DNA from: CAVXGU01 sp963761615
Lineage (GTDB): Bacteria; Acidobacteriota; Vicinamibacteria; Vicinamibacterales; CAVVIG01
Assembly: GCA_963761615.1 (NCBI GenBank)
Contig: CAVXGU010000003.1
Span: forward strand, 1,302,001-1,366,000
DNA length: 64,000 nt
Direction of reading: 5' to 3'
The position numbers and the translations under genes are program-made. Below are positions 26,977 through 35,961 of this stretch, piece after piece. How positions within the stretch are numbered: position 1 is the first letter of the stretch; each line of letters starts with the position of its first letter. The notes under the pieces were generated by a model. It was not told the DNA's origin, searched no databases, and saw only the letters and a program-made list of their open reading frames with translations.

Positions 26977-27948
26977 ATGTACGCGCACCACGACGCGGGA
27001 GCGCCCGGCCGGGGCCCGATCGGTGGAGCCCTCGAGAAGCCGTCGCCGATCACGGAACACCAGTGGCCGGACGACGCGGTGCCTCTCGTGAGCATCATCT
27101 GCCCGACCTACAACCACGCGCGCTTCATCGGCCCGTGCCTGGACGGCTTCCTCTCGCAGGAAACGGCCTTTCCCGTCGAGATCCTCGTTCACGACGACGC
27201 GTCGACCGACGGCACCGCCGCGATCGTCCGGGCGTATCGGGACCGCTATCCCCACCTGATCCGGGCGACGCTGCAGCGCGAGAATCAGTATTCCCGAGGC
27301 GTGCACGTCGCCGACGCCATGGTCCGCCTGGCGCGGGGACGCTACGTCGCCACCTGCGAGGGCGACGACTACTGGATCTCGCCGACCAAGCTCCAGCGCC
27401 AGGTCGAGGTGCTCGAGGGGCACCCCGACTGTCTCCTGTGCGGGGCGCGGACGTTCGTCCATCGCGACGGCGCGGCGACGCCCCATGCCATCGAGCCCCG
27501 CGTGCCCGTGCCCGAGCTTGGTGGCCTGGACCCCACCGACATCATTTACGAGAAGTGGTACCTCAAGACCGCGTCGCGGGTGTTTCGGCGGGCGCTGTGG
27601 ATGGCGTACCTCGATGCGATTGGCCCGGCCGCCCCGTCGGGCGACTGGCTGTTCACGCTCTACGGCATCGCCCGCGCGCAGGCCGAGGCCGCGCGGTTCT
27701 ACTGCCTCGACGAGGTCGTCGCCGTGTACCGGGAGCACGCGGGCGGCGTGTGGTCCGGGCTGGACGAGAAGAAGCGGTTGCGGAAGAGCCTCTCGGCCCT
27801 GGCGTTCGCGCTGTCGCACTTCCGCTTCACGCGCGGGCGGTACCGTCTCTATCGGAACCTGGTGCACCTGTGTCTCCTGACCCGCCAGGTGGCGCCGCTG
27901 CGGCTGGCGGGGTCCCCGCTCCGGGTCGCGCAGACGTGGGCCCGATGA
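26977..27948 (+). CDS. Family 2 glycosyltransferase
   Basis: A GT-A fold glycosyltransferase of about 323 residues: VPLVSIICPTYNHARFI opens the nucleotide-binding fold, ILVHDDASTDGT and CEGDDYW (DxD-like) are the donor and metal motifs. It transfers a sugar from an NDP-sugar, usually to a cell-surface glycan. The start is uncertain: ATG 26977 is used, but the frame is open to 26818 with earlier ATGs at 26893 and 26896 and none has a strong ribosome site. It starts a plus-strand operon; its stop overlaps the aminotransferase start (ATGA). Confidence 0.88.
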   Translation: MYAHHDAGAPGRGPIGGALEKPSPITEHQWPDDAVPLVSIICPTYNHARFIGPCLDGFLSQETAFPVEILVHDDASTDGTAAIVRAYRDRYPHLIRATLQRENQYSRGVHVADAMVRLARGRYVATCEGDDYWISPTKLQRQVEVLEGHPDCLLCGARTFVHRDGAATPHAIEPRVPVPELGGLDPTDIIYEKWYLKTASRVFRRALWMAYLDAIGPAAPSGDWLFTLYGIARAQAEAARFYCLDEVVAVYREHAGGVWSGLDEKKRLRKSLSALAFALSHFRFTRGRYRLYRNLVHLCLLTRQVAPLRLAGSPLRVAQTWAR

Positions 27949-29204
27949 CCGTCCGCCCCACCTCGGCGGACGTGTCGCGCCCGCCGCTCGCCATCCTCGG
28001 CGGCGCGCCGGCCTTCGCCGAGCCGCTCCACGTCGGACGGCCGTACGTCGGCGACCGCGAAGCCTTTCTCGCCCGCGTGGCGGACATGTTCGATCGCGGC
28101 TGGCTGACCAACGACGGTCCGCTCGTCCGGGAGTTCGAGCGGAAGATCGCCGGATTCGTCGGCGTCCGGCACTGCGTGGCGACGTGCAACGCGACCACCG
28201 CCCTCGGCATCGCGATCCGGGCGCTGGCGCTCAGCGGCGAGGTGATCATCCCGTCGTACACCTTCATCGCGACCGCCCATGCGCTCCAGTGGCAGGGGAT
28301 CACGCCGGTCTTCGCCGACATCGACCCGCGCACGCACAACATCGACCCGCTGTCGGTCGAGCGGCTGATCTCGACCAGGACCACCGGCATCATCGGCGTC
28401 CATCTCTGGGGCCGGCCCTGCGACACCGACGCGCTCGGTGCGATCGCGGCCAGGCACTCGCTGCGCCTGATGTACGACTGCGCCCACGGCTTCGGCTGTT
28501 CGCACCAGGCGCGCATGCTCGGCGGCTTCGGCGCCTGCGAGGTCTTCAGCTTTCACGCCACCAAGTTCCTGCACAGCTTCGAGGGCGGCGCCATGGTGAC
28601 CGACGATGGGGAGCTGGCCGATCGCATGCGCCTGATGCGGAACTTCGGATTCAGCGCGCTGGACTCGGTGAGCCACCTCGGCATCAACGGCAAGATGACC
28701 GAGGTCTGCGCTGCCATGGGCCTCTCGTCGCTGGAGTCGATGGACTACGTCGTCGCGATCAACCAGCGCAACGACGAGGGCTACCGCCGCGGCCTGGAGG
28801 GCCTCGAAGGTCTGTCGACGATCCGGCGCGACGACGCCGAGCGGCACAACTTCCAGCACGTCGTCGTCGACGTCTCGCCCGAGTCCGCGTCCCTGTCACG
28901 GGACGAGCTCGTCGAGGTGCTGCAGGCCGAGAACGTCCTCGCGCGGCGGTACTTCTGGCCCGGCTGTCACCGCATGGAACCGTACCGGTCGCTGCAGCCG
29001 CACGCCGGCCGGCTGCTGCCAGAGACCGAGCGCCTGGCGCCTCGCGTCATGCTGTTGCCGACCGGTCCCGCGATCACCGCGGAGACCGTGGAGCGCATCT
29101 GCGAGCTCGTGGCGACGGCCCTGGCGCAGCCGGACGTCGTCCGCTCCGCGCTCGCCGAGCGGGCCCGCCGCCGGGCGGCGGACACGGACGCGCGAGGCCG
29201 CTAG
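27945..29204 (+). CDS. DegT/DnrJ/EryC1/StrS-family PLP aminotransferase
   Basis: A 419-residue sugar aminotransferase-like enzyme. The cofactor lysine is Lys207 (FSFHATKFLHSFEGGAM), and VIIPSYTFIATAHALQWQGITP is the family's signature entry. Members transaminate keto-sugars bound to nucleotides for O-antigen, capsule or antibiotic sugars, and some act as dehydratases. Context (glycosyltransferase before, epimerase after) supports an amino-sugar role. The start overlaps the previous stop by four bases; the epimerase follows after 23 bases. Confidence 0.92.
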   Translation: MTVRPTSADVSRPPLAILGGAPAFAEPLHVGRPYVGDREAFLARVADMFDRGWLTNDGPLVREFERKIAGFVGVRHCVATCNATTALGIAIRALALSGEVIIPSYTFIATAHALQWQGITPVFADIDPRTHNIDPLSVERLISTRTTGIIGVHLWGRPCDTDALGAIAARHSLRLMYDCAHGFGCSHQARMLGGFGACEVFSFHATKFLHSFEGGAMVTDDGELADRMRLMRNFGFSALDSVSHLGINGKMTEVCAAMGLSSLESMDYVVAINQRNDEGYRRGLEGLEGLSTIRRDDAERHNFQHVVVDVSPESASLSRDELVEVLQAENVLARRYFWPGCHRMEPYRSLQPHAGRLLPETERLAPRVMLLPTGPAITAETVERICELVATALAQPDVVRSALAERARRRAADTDARGR

Positions 29205-29227
29205 CGTTCGCTCAGGGGAGATTCGAC

Positions 29228-30244
29228 ATGGAACGCGTCGTGGTGTTCGGGGCGACCGGCACGATTGGCGCCTATACCGCCCTGCACCTGAAGGCTGCCG
29301 GCTACGACGTCGTCGCGGTCGGCCGGCGCGCGACCGACAACGGATTCTTCGCGAGCCACGAGATCCCGTACCACTCGCTGGATGTGGCCCGACCGGAGGC
29401 GTTCGCGGACCTGCCGCAGGAGCACGTCGGGTCGGTCGTGCACTTCGCGGGCAGCATGCCCGCCAGGATGAAGGGGTACGAGCCCCGCGTGCACGTCGAG
29501 AGCATCGTGCTCGGCACCCTGGGCGTGCTGGACTACGCCCGGGCTTCCGGCGCCTCCCGGATCGTCTTCTCCCACTCGCACGCCGATTCCAAGTACCTCA
29601 TGGGCGGGGGAGCGCCGATCCCGGCCGACATCGAAAAGCGCTTTCCCCCGACCGGCGACCACGCGGTCTACGCCATCTGCAAGAACGCGGCGGTCGATCT
29701 GATCGAGCACTACCACCATCAGTACGGCCTGAAGCGGTTCATCCTGAGGCTGCCCACGATCTACGCGTACCGCCCGAACAAGACGTACTACCTCAACGGC
29801 GAGCTCCGGACGCTTCCATACCGTCAGCTCATCGACCGGGCGATGGCCGGCCTGCCGATCGAGATCTGGGGAGACCCCGCGCGCGTGAAGGAAGTCGTCT
29901 ACATCAACGACTTCCTGCAGATCGTCGAGCTGGCGGTGAAGTCGACCAGGCCGGGCGGCGTCTACAACGTCGGCGGCGGAGCGGGCATCACGCTCGAAGA
30001 GCAGGTGAGGGGGATCGTCGAGGTGTTCTGCCCGCCCGACCGGCGGTCGAGGGTCACCTACGCGCCGGACAGGCCGGACAGCCCGCAGTTCATCCACGAC
30101 ATCTCGAAGACGGTCGAGGAGCTGGGCTACCGTCCGGAGTGGGACTACCTCCGCGGGCTGCGCGACTTCAAGGCGGAGATGTCGCGAGGCCGGTTCGACC
30201 GCCTGTGGGACGCGCTCCCCGAGAACGTCGGACGCTCGAGCTAG
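29228..30244 (+). CDS. NAD-dependent nucleotide-sugar epimerase/dehydratase (extended SDR)
   Basis: This 338-residue extended short-chain dehydrogenase has the Rossmann motif GATGTIG (8-14) and the catalytic Tyr-x-x-x-Lys (YAICK), preceded by a Ser-rich strand (IVFSHSHADS). Such enzymes epimerise, dehydrate or reduce NDP-sugars. AGGGGAG precedes ATG 29228. It closes the plus-strand operon and converges on the methyltransferase gene with a 33-base gap. The particular sugar cannot be named. Confidence 0.9.
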   Translation: MERVVVFGATGTIGAYTALHLKAAGYDVVAVGRRATDNGFFASHEIPYHSLDVARPEAFADLPQEHVGSVVHFAGSMPARMKGYEPRVHVESIVLGTLGVLDYARASGASRIVFSHSHADSKYLMGGGAPIPADIEKRFPPTGDHAVYAICKNAAVDLIEHYHHQYGLKRFILRLPTIYAYRPNKTYYLNGELRTLPYRQLIDRAMAGLPIEIWGDPARVKEVVYINDFLQIVELAVKSTRPGGVYNVGGGAGITLEEQVRGIVEVFCPPDRRSRVTYAPDRPDSPQFIHDISKTVEELGYRPEWDYLRGLRDFKAEMSRGRFDRLWDALPENVGRSS

Positions 30245-30277
30245 GCGCACGCCGATCCCGCCGCGCAGGGCCGCACC

Positions 30278-30934
30278 TCACGCGCTGGTGGCCTCGATCA
30301 CCCACGAGAGATCGGAGAAGCGATGCGTGGCGCACGTGAATCCGACTCGGCCCAGGTCGGCCAGCGCGGCCGCGATGTCCCAGTAGAACTCCTTCCCCAT
30401 GACGTCGAGGAGCCAGTCGATCCGCTGGCGTCTGAACTGCTCCCTCAGCGCCTCGCGCGCCTCGCGGTTCTCGAACATCAAGTCCCCGAAGAGCGCCGTG
30501 CCGCCGGGCGCGAGCAGTTCGTGGGTCCGCTCGAAGACGATCGTCTTCTCGGCCGGCGTCAGGTGATGAAGCGTGTACGTGCTGAGGACGTAGTCGTAGC
30601 GATCGTCTGCGCCTTCGAGGAAGGTCAGGATGTCGGCCTGGCAGTAGTCGACCGGCTGGCCCGCGGTCTTCTCCCTGGCCACCGCCATCATGGCGCCCGA
30701 GATGTCGACCGCGGTCGTATGCGCCAGGCTCGTCAGGCGCATCGTCAGATTGCCCGTGCCGCATCCGAGTTCGAGCGCGCGGGAGCCCGGGCGGACGCGC
30801 CCTGCGATGAAGCTCAGGAGGTCGTTGTATCCCGTTCTGACCGGGTTCGCTTCGTTGCTGACGTCCGCGTCGTACGTCGCCGCCCGCCGGTCGTGGTTGA
30901 AGCGATCCCCGAACTCGCTCTTGAGGCTACACAT
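30278..30934 (-). CDS. Class I SAM-dependent methyltransferase
   Basis: This 218-residue methyltransferase carries motif I as ALELGCGTGNLTMRL, then TTAVDISGAMMAVA and YDYVLSTYTLHHLTP. The start ATG 30934 (CSLKSEFGDRFNHD) overlaps the ATP-grasp stop (30927) by eight bases, which indicates translational coupling; an open frame extends upstream to 31021 but would run deep into the previous gene. The acceptor is unknown. It is last in the minus-strand operon aldolase-fusion, ATP-grasp, methyltransferase. Confidence 0.88.
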   Translation of the reverse strand: MCSLKSEFGDRFNHDRRAATYDADVSNEANPVRTGYNDLLSFIAGRVRPGSRALELGCGTGNLTMRLTSLAHTTAVDISGAMMAVAREKTAGQPVDYCQADILTFLEGADDRYDYVLSTYTLHHLTPAEKTIVFERTHELLAPGGTALFGDLMFENREAREALREQFRRQRIDWLLDVMGKEFYWDIAAALADLGRVGFTCATHRFSDLSWVIEATSA

Positions 30935-32141
30935 AGTCCACCTGCAGTGTCCGTCTGACCGTCGCACAGAGCGCGTCCAGGGCGCGGTCGGTAGGCGCCG
31001 ACGCGATGAAGTGCCCGGCACGGACGCCTCCGTGCCCTGGCGGGACGAGGGTGTCTCCCGGCTTGAACGTCAGCCCGACGTCGACGATGCCCGGGAGGGC
31101 CCGGATGGCGTCGAGGCCGCGGACGGCCTTCACCGTGCCAGGGTCGAGCTGGAAGAACTCGAGCATGACGGCCGTGCCGGTGTCGCGGGGACGCACGTCC
31201 TCGACCGGCTCGCCCATGGCCATCCGAATCAGCTGCCCGGTCACGTCGACGCCGGACTTGAGGGGAATGACGTGCGACGAGATGTTGGCGCCTCCGCCGC
31301 GGGCGGCGAACTCGATCAGGTAGAAGCGCCCCTCGTGCAGCTTGTACTCGGCGTGCGTGATGCCGAAGGGCAGGCCCGTGGCATCGATCAGGGCGTCGTG
31401 CCGGGCGGTGAGCGCCCCGACGTCGATCGATCGATCGTCGCGCGGGTACCAGACGCGCCAGTCGAGGACGGTGTTGTGCGGGAACTGCGCCTTGCGCGAG
31501 ATCGCCAGCGTCACGTGGCCGCCGGCGGTCTTGAATCCCTCGACGCTCAGCTCGAGACCGCCGATGTACTCCTCGACCAGGAACGCGGGCTCGCGGCTGT
31601 GCGTCCAGGTATCGGCGAGGGCGCTCGCCAGCGCCGGGTCGCTCTCCACCTTGTGCACGCCGCGGCTCGACCGGTTGTTGGTCGGCTTCACGACGACCGG
31701 GTAGCCGCCCAGCGCCGGCACCGCCGCCCGCGCCTCCTCCGCCGAGGCACAGAGCCGGTAGCGGGGCTGCAGGACGTTCAGGTCCCGGCAGAGCTCGCGC
31801 ATCCGGAGCTTGTGCGTGAAGAGATCGGCGCACCGGGTCCCGATGCCCGGCAGGCCGAGCTGTTCGCAGACATAGGCGACCGTCGGGACCGCGATGTCGA
31901 TCTGGTCGGTCGTGACGCCCTCGACACCGTACTCGCGCGCGATCTGCACGTGCCGATCGCGATCGAAGATGTCCACTGCCACGCCGACGTCCGCCAGGGT
32001 GAAGCCGATCGAGTCCTCGTACAGGTTCGTGTTGACCACCGCATAGCCGAGGTCGCGCGCCGTGCGGATCAAGTGGAGTTGCCACGGACCGCTCCCGACA
32101 ATCATGAGGCGTCGCTTTCCGGCCGGCAGCGTCTGGCGCAT
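30927..32141 (-). CDS. ATP-grasp ligase
   Basis: A 404-residue protein with an N-terminal Rossmann-like preATP-grasp part (LMIVGSGPWQLHLIRTARDLG), a central ATP-grasp (GYPVVVKPTNNRSSRGVHKV, PAFLVEEYIGGLELSVEGF) and the metal-binding LIEFAARGGGANISS. Members join a carboxylate to an amine through an acyl phosphate, as in biotin carboxylase or dipeptide ligases. ATG 32141 follows the aldolase-fusion stop by 28 bases; an earlier in-frame ATG (32231) would overlap that gene by 62. Its substrate may be made by its operon neighbours. Confidence 0.9.
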   Translation of the reverse strand: MRQTLPAGKRRLMIVGSGPWQLHLIRTARDLGYAVVNTNLYEDSIGFTLADVGVAVDIFDRDRHVQIAREYGVEGVTTDQIDIAVPTVAYVCEQLGLPGIGTRCADLFTHKLRMRELCRDLNVLQPRYRLCASAEEARAAVPALGGYPVVVKPTNNRSSRGVHKVESDPALASALADTWTHSREPAFLVEEYIGGLELSVEGFKTAGGHVTLAISRKAQFPHNTVLDWRVWYPRDDRSIDVGALTARHDALIDATGLPFGITHAEYKLHEGRFYLIEFAARGGGANISSHVIPLKSGVDVTGQLIRMAMGEPVEDVRPRDTGTAVMLEFFQLDPGTVKAVRGLDAIRALPGIVDVGLTFKPGDTLVPPGHGGVRAGHFIASAPTDRALDALCATVRRTLQVDYV

Positions 32142-32169
32142 CTTCGCGAGGATTGGTGGGCGGCGACCG

Positions 32170-33990
32170 TCAGTCGCGCATGACGCCACGGCCGCTGTGA
32201 CGCGCCTCGCTCCAGTGTCGCTCGAAGACACCGCACAGGGCCAGACTGAGGTCGAGGCGGGTGACCCGGGGGTCCGCCGTGGGGGGGCGCGGCGGTTGCG
32301 GTCCGTCGCGCAGAATCAGCATCGTGCCGGCTGGCGCCAGGGCGCCAAGGAGGCGCGCGGCCGCGTCCGGGGTCGGCTCTTCCCCGCAGAGGACCAGGTC
32401 GACGGAGTCGAGCCCCGCGATGGCGTCCGGCCTGTCGACGCGTTCGATCCGCACCGCGCCGCGTCGCCCGTGGTCCAGGCTCGCGACGGCAGCGCCGACG
32501 AGCGGGGTCTCGGCGTAGACCAGGACCGACGCCGCGCGGTCCGGCCCGAGCGCCAGCGCTCGGTCGAGCACTTCGAGCAGGTAGGCCTTCTCGAGCTCGA
32601 GGCGGCGGACCGGCACGACGCGCGTGGCGCCCGCAAGCCTGACGATGTCGCCGAGCGCATCCGCGGGCCAGCCGGGCTCGTGATCGACGAGGAGCAGGGA
32701 TACGTCAGGCGCCACCGCGCCCACGATCGCACGAAGGGCCTCCACCGATGGGCAGGTAATGCGCCCGAGCACCTGATGTTCGTCCGCCAGGAGGAACTCG
32801 GCCGCCGGCCGTGCTGCGGGCGGGCCGGGCGCGACGTGCAGGACCACCTTCGAGCCGGGGCGCTTCGCGCTGACGACGGCAAGACCGTCGACCAGGGCTC
32901 GGGCCAGTCCGGCCGGATTGGCCGGGGAAGCGGCCGCGAGGGCGAGGTCGTCGAACTGGAGCAGGGCCTCGCCGAACGCCGGGCGCGGCACCGACCCCGC
33001 GGCAGCGAGCGCGCTCGCGGTGGCTTCGAGGTGGACCGGGTCGAGACGGACGGGATCGTGCGCCCCCGCCTCGGCGATCAACCGACGCAGGTCGACACGA
33101 TGCCTGGCGGCCACGGCCTGAACCGGGGGAATGAAGGAGCTGTGGAACCTCGAACGGGCCGCGAGCAGTTCGATCGCCCCGCGCGACCCCGGACCGACCA
33201 GCGGCTGGACGTAGTCTTCGGCCACCGCCATGACGTCGAAGAAGTCGATGCCCGTGGGAATGCCCAGCTGATCGAACACGGCCACGAGCACTTCCGTGGG
33301 CGTGTTCCCCGCGCCTCGCCCCAGCCCGCAGAGCGTCGTGTCGATGAATCGGGCACCGTGCTCGTAGGCCCGGATGCAGTTGGCCACCGACATCATGAGG
33401 CCGTTGTGCCCGTGGAAGCCCATGGGGCACTCGATGACGTTCCTCGCCGCGTCGAAATAGCGGGCGACGTCGTCGGGCAGCATGCAGCCCGCCGAGTCCA
33501 CGCAGTACACGATGTCCGCGCCCGCCTCGCTCGCGCCCCGCGTCTTGGCGGCGAACTCGCCGGGCGTGATCGCGTACGACTTCATCATGTTGAGCGAGGG
33601 ACTCAGGCCGATCGTCTTGGCGTACTCGAGGTAGGGAAAGGCCTTCTCCACGTCCGGGGCGTTGTCGCCGATCCGGATGAAGTCGAGACCGGCGTCGCGC
33701 GCGCGCGCCAGCTGGTCGCGGCTCGCGATCGCGGGAATGAGGAACATCCCGATCTTCGCGCGACCGGTCCGGGCCTTGGCCGCGCGGATCAGTTCCAGGT
33801 CCGTCGCGGGCATGTCGCCCTTGCCGGCTTCCATCGCGCCCAGGCCGAGACCGTGGCCGATTTCGATCCAGTCGATGCCCAGGTTCGCCAGCTGCTGGGC
33901 CAGAGCTGCCGTGTCCGACGCCGTGAACTTGAAATCGACCGAATAGCTCCCGTCGCGGAGCGTGCAATCCAAGATGACGGCCCTGTCCAC
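32170..33990 (-). CDS. DRE-TIM (HMG-CoA lyase/hydroxy-oxovalerate aldolase-like) enzyme fused to an unknown domain
   Basis: Residues 1-290 form a DRE-TIM barrel: VILDCTLRDGSY (5-16) and the metal-site FHGHNGL (192-198), closest in pattern to 4-hydroxy-2-oxovalerate aldolase-type proteins found in surface-polysaccharide loci. Residues about 340-606 are a second, unrecognised alpha/beta domain (KVVLHVAPGPPAARPAAEFL, LLLVDHEPGWPADAL, VDLVLCGEEPTPDAAARLL). Whole length 606, twice a stand-alone aldolase. Start GTG 33990 has GGGAGAG upstream. It heads the minus-strand operon. Confidence 0.82.
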   Translation of the reverse strand: MDRAVILDCTLRDGSYSVDFKFTASDTAALAQQLANLGIDWIEIGHGLGLGAMEAGKGDMPATDLELIRAAKARTGRAKIGMFLIPAIASRDQLARARDAGLDFIRIGDNAPDVEKAFPYLEYAKTIGLSPSLNMMKSYAITPGEFAAKTRGASEAGADIVYCVDSAGCMLPDDVARYFDAARNVIECPMGFHGHNGLMMSVANCIRAYEHGARFIDTTLCGLGRGAGNTPTEVLVAVFDQLGIPTGIDFFDVMAVAEDYVQPLVGPGSRGAIELLAARSRFHSSFIPPVQAVAARHRVDLRRLIAEAGAHDPVRLDPVHLEATASALAAAGSVPRPAFGEALLQFDDLALAAASPANPAGLARALVDGLAVVSAKRPGSKVVLHVAPGPPAARPAAEFLLADEHQVLGRITCPSVEALRAIVGAVAPDVSLLLVDHEPGWPADALGDIVRLAGATRVVPVRRLELEKAYLLEVLDRALALGPDRAASVLVYAETPLVGAAVASLDHGRRGAVRIERVDRPDAIAGLDSVDLVLCGEEPTPDAAARLLGALAPAGTMLILRDGPQPPRPPTADPRVTRLDLSLALCGVFERHWSEARHSGRGVMRD

Positions 33991-34388
33991 GCTGGCTCTC
34001 CCACCTGTCCCGAGTGCGGCGAGCGGACCTCGCCGCGGTCCGCGCTGCCGAAGACGAACCTCGATCCTACCTCGTCTGTTGATGGCGCGAGTCGAAACCG
34101 CACGAAAGTGGGTAGACAGCCGTCCGAAATCGGCAGCGAGGCGCGAGGTGTACCTTACACAGATCACAACGAGGGGATGATCCGGCGGGGACGAACTACT
34201 TCGGCGCCGGGCTGGACGCGACGCGCGACGCCCGGGCACGCCCTCGCGCCCACAACCTGGCGATAGAGTGGTTCAGGGCATTTGCCCGCCCCGGTCGCGT
34301 CGCTCGTGCGCTTCCACCGCTTGTTCCGACCCGGGATGGTATTCTCGGCCACGGGACACGAAGGGTCCCGTCGACGAATGAGATCTCC
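33991..34388. other. Divergent intergenic control region
   Basis: These 398 bases separate the aldolase-fusion operon (minus) from the hydrogenase operon (plus) and should hold both promoters. TAGGAT (minus strand, 34069-34064) is a possible -10 for the former. GTGTA-CCT-TACAC (34148-34160) is a perfect 5-base inverted repeat, a possible regulator site. No gene is convincing here. Confidence 0.4.
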
Positions 34389-35513
34389 ATGGCCAACCCG
34401 GTTCGCGCGCTCGACCGTCTCGACCTGCCCCGTCTGTTCGACGCCCTGACCGCCCGCGGATACCGCCTGGTCGGTCCGACGGTGCGGGACGGGGCGATCG
34501 TGTACGACCAGATCCACGGTATCGCGGACTTGCCGGAAGGCTGGACCGACCGACAGGACGGCGGAACCTACCGCCTGGAGCGGCGCAGCGACCGGGCGCT
34601 CTTCGGCTACGTCGTCGGCCCGCACTCCTGGAAGAAGTTCCTGTTTCCGCCAAGGACCCGCCTGTGGCAGGTCGAGCGTCAGCCGCAGGGATTTGTGTTC
34701 CACCCGGAGCCGGTCGACACCTCGCCGTACGCGTTCATCGGCGTGCGATCGTGCGAGATTCACGCGATGGCGATCCAGGACAAGGTCTTCATGGACGCCG
34801 ACCCGCTCTATCGGGCGCGCCGCGAGCGGGCGTTCGTCGTGGCCGTCAACTGCGGCCAGGCGGGCGGCACGTGCTTCTGCGCGTCGATGCGGACCGGGCC
34901 GCGCGCCGAGTCGGGATTCGATCTCGGCCTGACCGAGATTCTCGAGGACGGCCGTCACGTGTTCACGATCGAGGCGGGTTCGGAGCGCGGCCGGGAGGTC
35001 CTCGACGCGCTGGCTACCGAGGCGGCCGGCCCCGACGAGCTGCGGGCCGCCGAGCGGTGCAGCGAACGGGCGGTCGGGCAGATGGGCCGCACGATGAGCG
35101 CCGAAGGCGTGCCGGGCCTGCTGGCCCGCAATCTCGAGCACCCGCGCTGGGACGAGGTCGCGTCGCGGTGCCTGGCCTGCGCGAACTGCACCATGGTGTG
35201 TCCGACCTGCTTCTGCAGCACCGTCGAGGACACGACCGATCTCGCCGGCGACCACGCCGAGCGCTGGCGCTCCTGGGACTCGTGCTTCACCGGGGATTTC
35301 TCCCACCTCCACGGGGGGAGCGTGCGCGAGTCGACGAAGGCGCGCTATCGCCAGTGGCTGACGCACAAGCTGTCGACGTGGCACGACCAGTTCGGCACGT
35401 CGGGATGCGTCGGCTGCGGGCGCTGCATCACCTGGTGCCCCGTGGCCATCGATCTCACCGAGGAAGTCGCGGCCATTCGCCGGAGCGAAGACACCCATGG
35501 ACACGATCGCTGA
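34389..35513 (+). CDS. hydB: Group 3b [NiFe] hydrogenase Fe-S (beta) subunit
   Basis: This 374-residue electron-transfer subunit has two C-terminal [4Fe-4S] motifs, CLACANCTMVCPTCFC near residue 260 and CVGCGRCITWCPVAID near residue 340, like the beta subunit of sulfhydrogenases and of AsrA. It passes electrons between the small subunit and the flavin subunit. It is first in an operon in the order beta, cNMP protein, gamma, delta, alpha, protease, which is diagnostic for cytosolic NAD(P)-linked group 3b hydrogenases. Its stop overlaps the next start by 17 bases. Confidence 0.92.
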   Translation: MANPVRALDRLDLPRLFDALTARGYRLVGPTVRDGAIVYDQIHGIADLPEGWTDRQDGGTYRLERRSDRALFGYVVGPHSWKKFLFPPRTRLWQVERQPQGFVFHPEPVDTSPYAFIGVRSCEIHAMAIQDKVFMDADPLYRARRERAFVVAVNCGQAGGTCFCASMRTGPRAESGFDLGLTEILEDGRHVFTIEAGSERGREVLDALATEAAGPDELRAAERCSERAVGQMGRTMSAEGVPGLLARNLEHPRWDEVASRCLACANCTMVCPTCFCSTVEDTTDLAGDHAERWRSWDSCFTGDFSHLHGGSVRESTKARYRQWLTHKLSTWHDQFGTSGCVGCGRCITWCPVAIDLTEEVAAIRRSEDTHGHDR

Positions 35514-35961
35514 TCTGCTCTCGCGCCATCCGTACTTCGAGGGTCTCGAGCCGCGGTATCTCGCGCTCGTCGCGGGCTGCGGCCGGAACGTGCACTTCGG
35601 GGCCGGCAGCTACCTCGCGCGCGAGGGCGACGCGGCCGACCGCTTCTTCGCCGTCCGGCGGGGCAGCGTTGCGGTCGAGACCTTCGTGCCCACGCGCGGG
35701 GCGGTGACGCTCCAGACGCTGGGCGAGGGCGAGATTCTGGGGTGGTCCTGGCTGTTCCCGCCGTATGTGTGGCAGTTCGACGCCCGCGCGCGCGACGAGG
35801 TCAGCGCCATCGCGTTCGACGGCGCGTGCCTGCGGAGCAAGTGCGACGCGGATCCGGCCCTCGGCTACGACATGATGAAGCGCCTGGCGCGCCTCGTGTC
35901 CAGCCGGCTCGAAGCCGCGAGACGCCAGCTGCTGGACGTGTATGGGCCTGCCGCCCGATAG
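35497..35961 (+). CDS. Cyclic-nucleotide-binding-domain protein within the hydrogenase operon
   Basis: A 154-residue stand-alone cNMP-binding (Crp N-terminal) fold: FEGLEPRYLALVAGC, FGAGSYLAREGDAADRFF and VRRGSVAVET, then GEGEILGWSWLFPPYVWQFDARA. There is no helix-turn-helix. The phosphate-binding cassette normally has Pro-Arg-Ser/Thr-Ala after the Glu; here that Arg-Ser element is missing, so it may not bind cAMP. Similar genes accompany group 3b hydrogenases elsewhere, which suggests allosteric or assembly control of the enzyme rather than transcription. Overlaps both neighbours. Confidence 0.85.
   Translation: MDTIADLLSRHPYFEGLEPRYLALVAGCGRNVHFGAGSYLAREGDAADRFFAVRRGSVAVETFVPTRGAVTLQTLGEGEILGWSWLFPPYVWQFDARARDEVSAIAFDGACLRSKCDADPALGYDMMKRLARLVSSRLEAARRQLLDVYGPAAR

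Noticed and set aside
34148..34160. GTGTA-CCT-TACAC as a Crp-type binding site for the hydrogenase operon
   Set aside because: It is 230 bases from the first gene, does not match TGTGA-N6-TCACA and the operon's cNMP protein has no DNA-binding domain.
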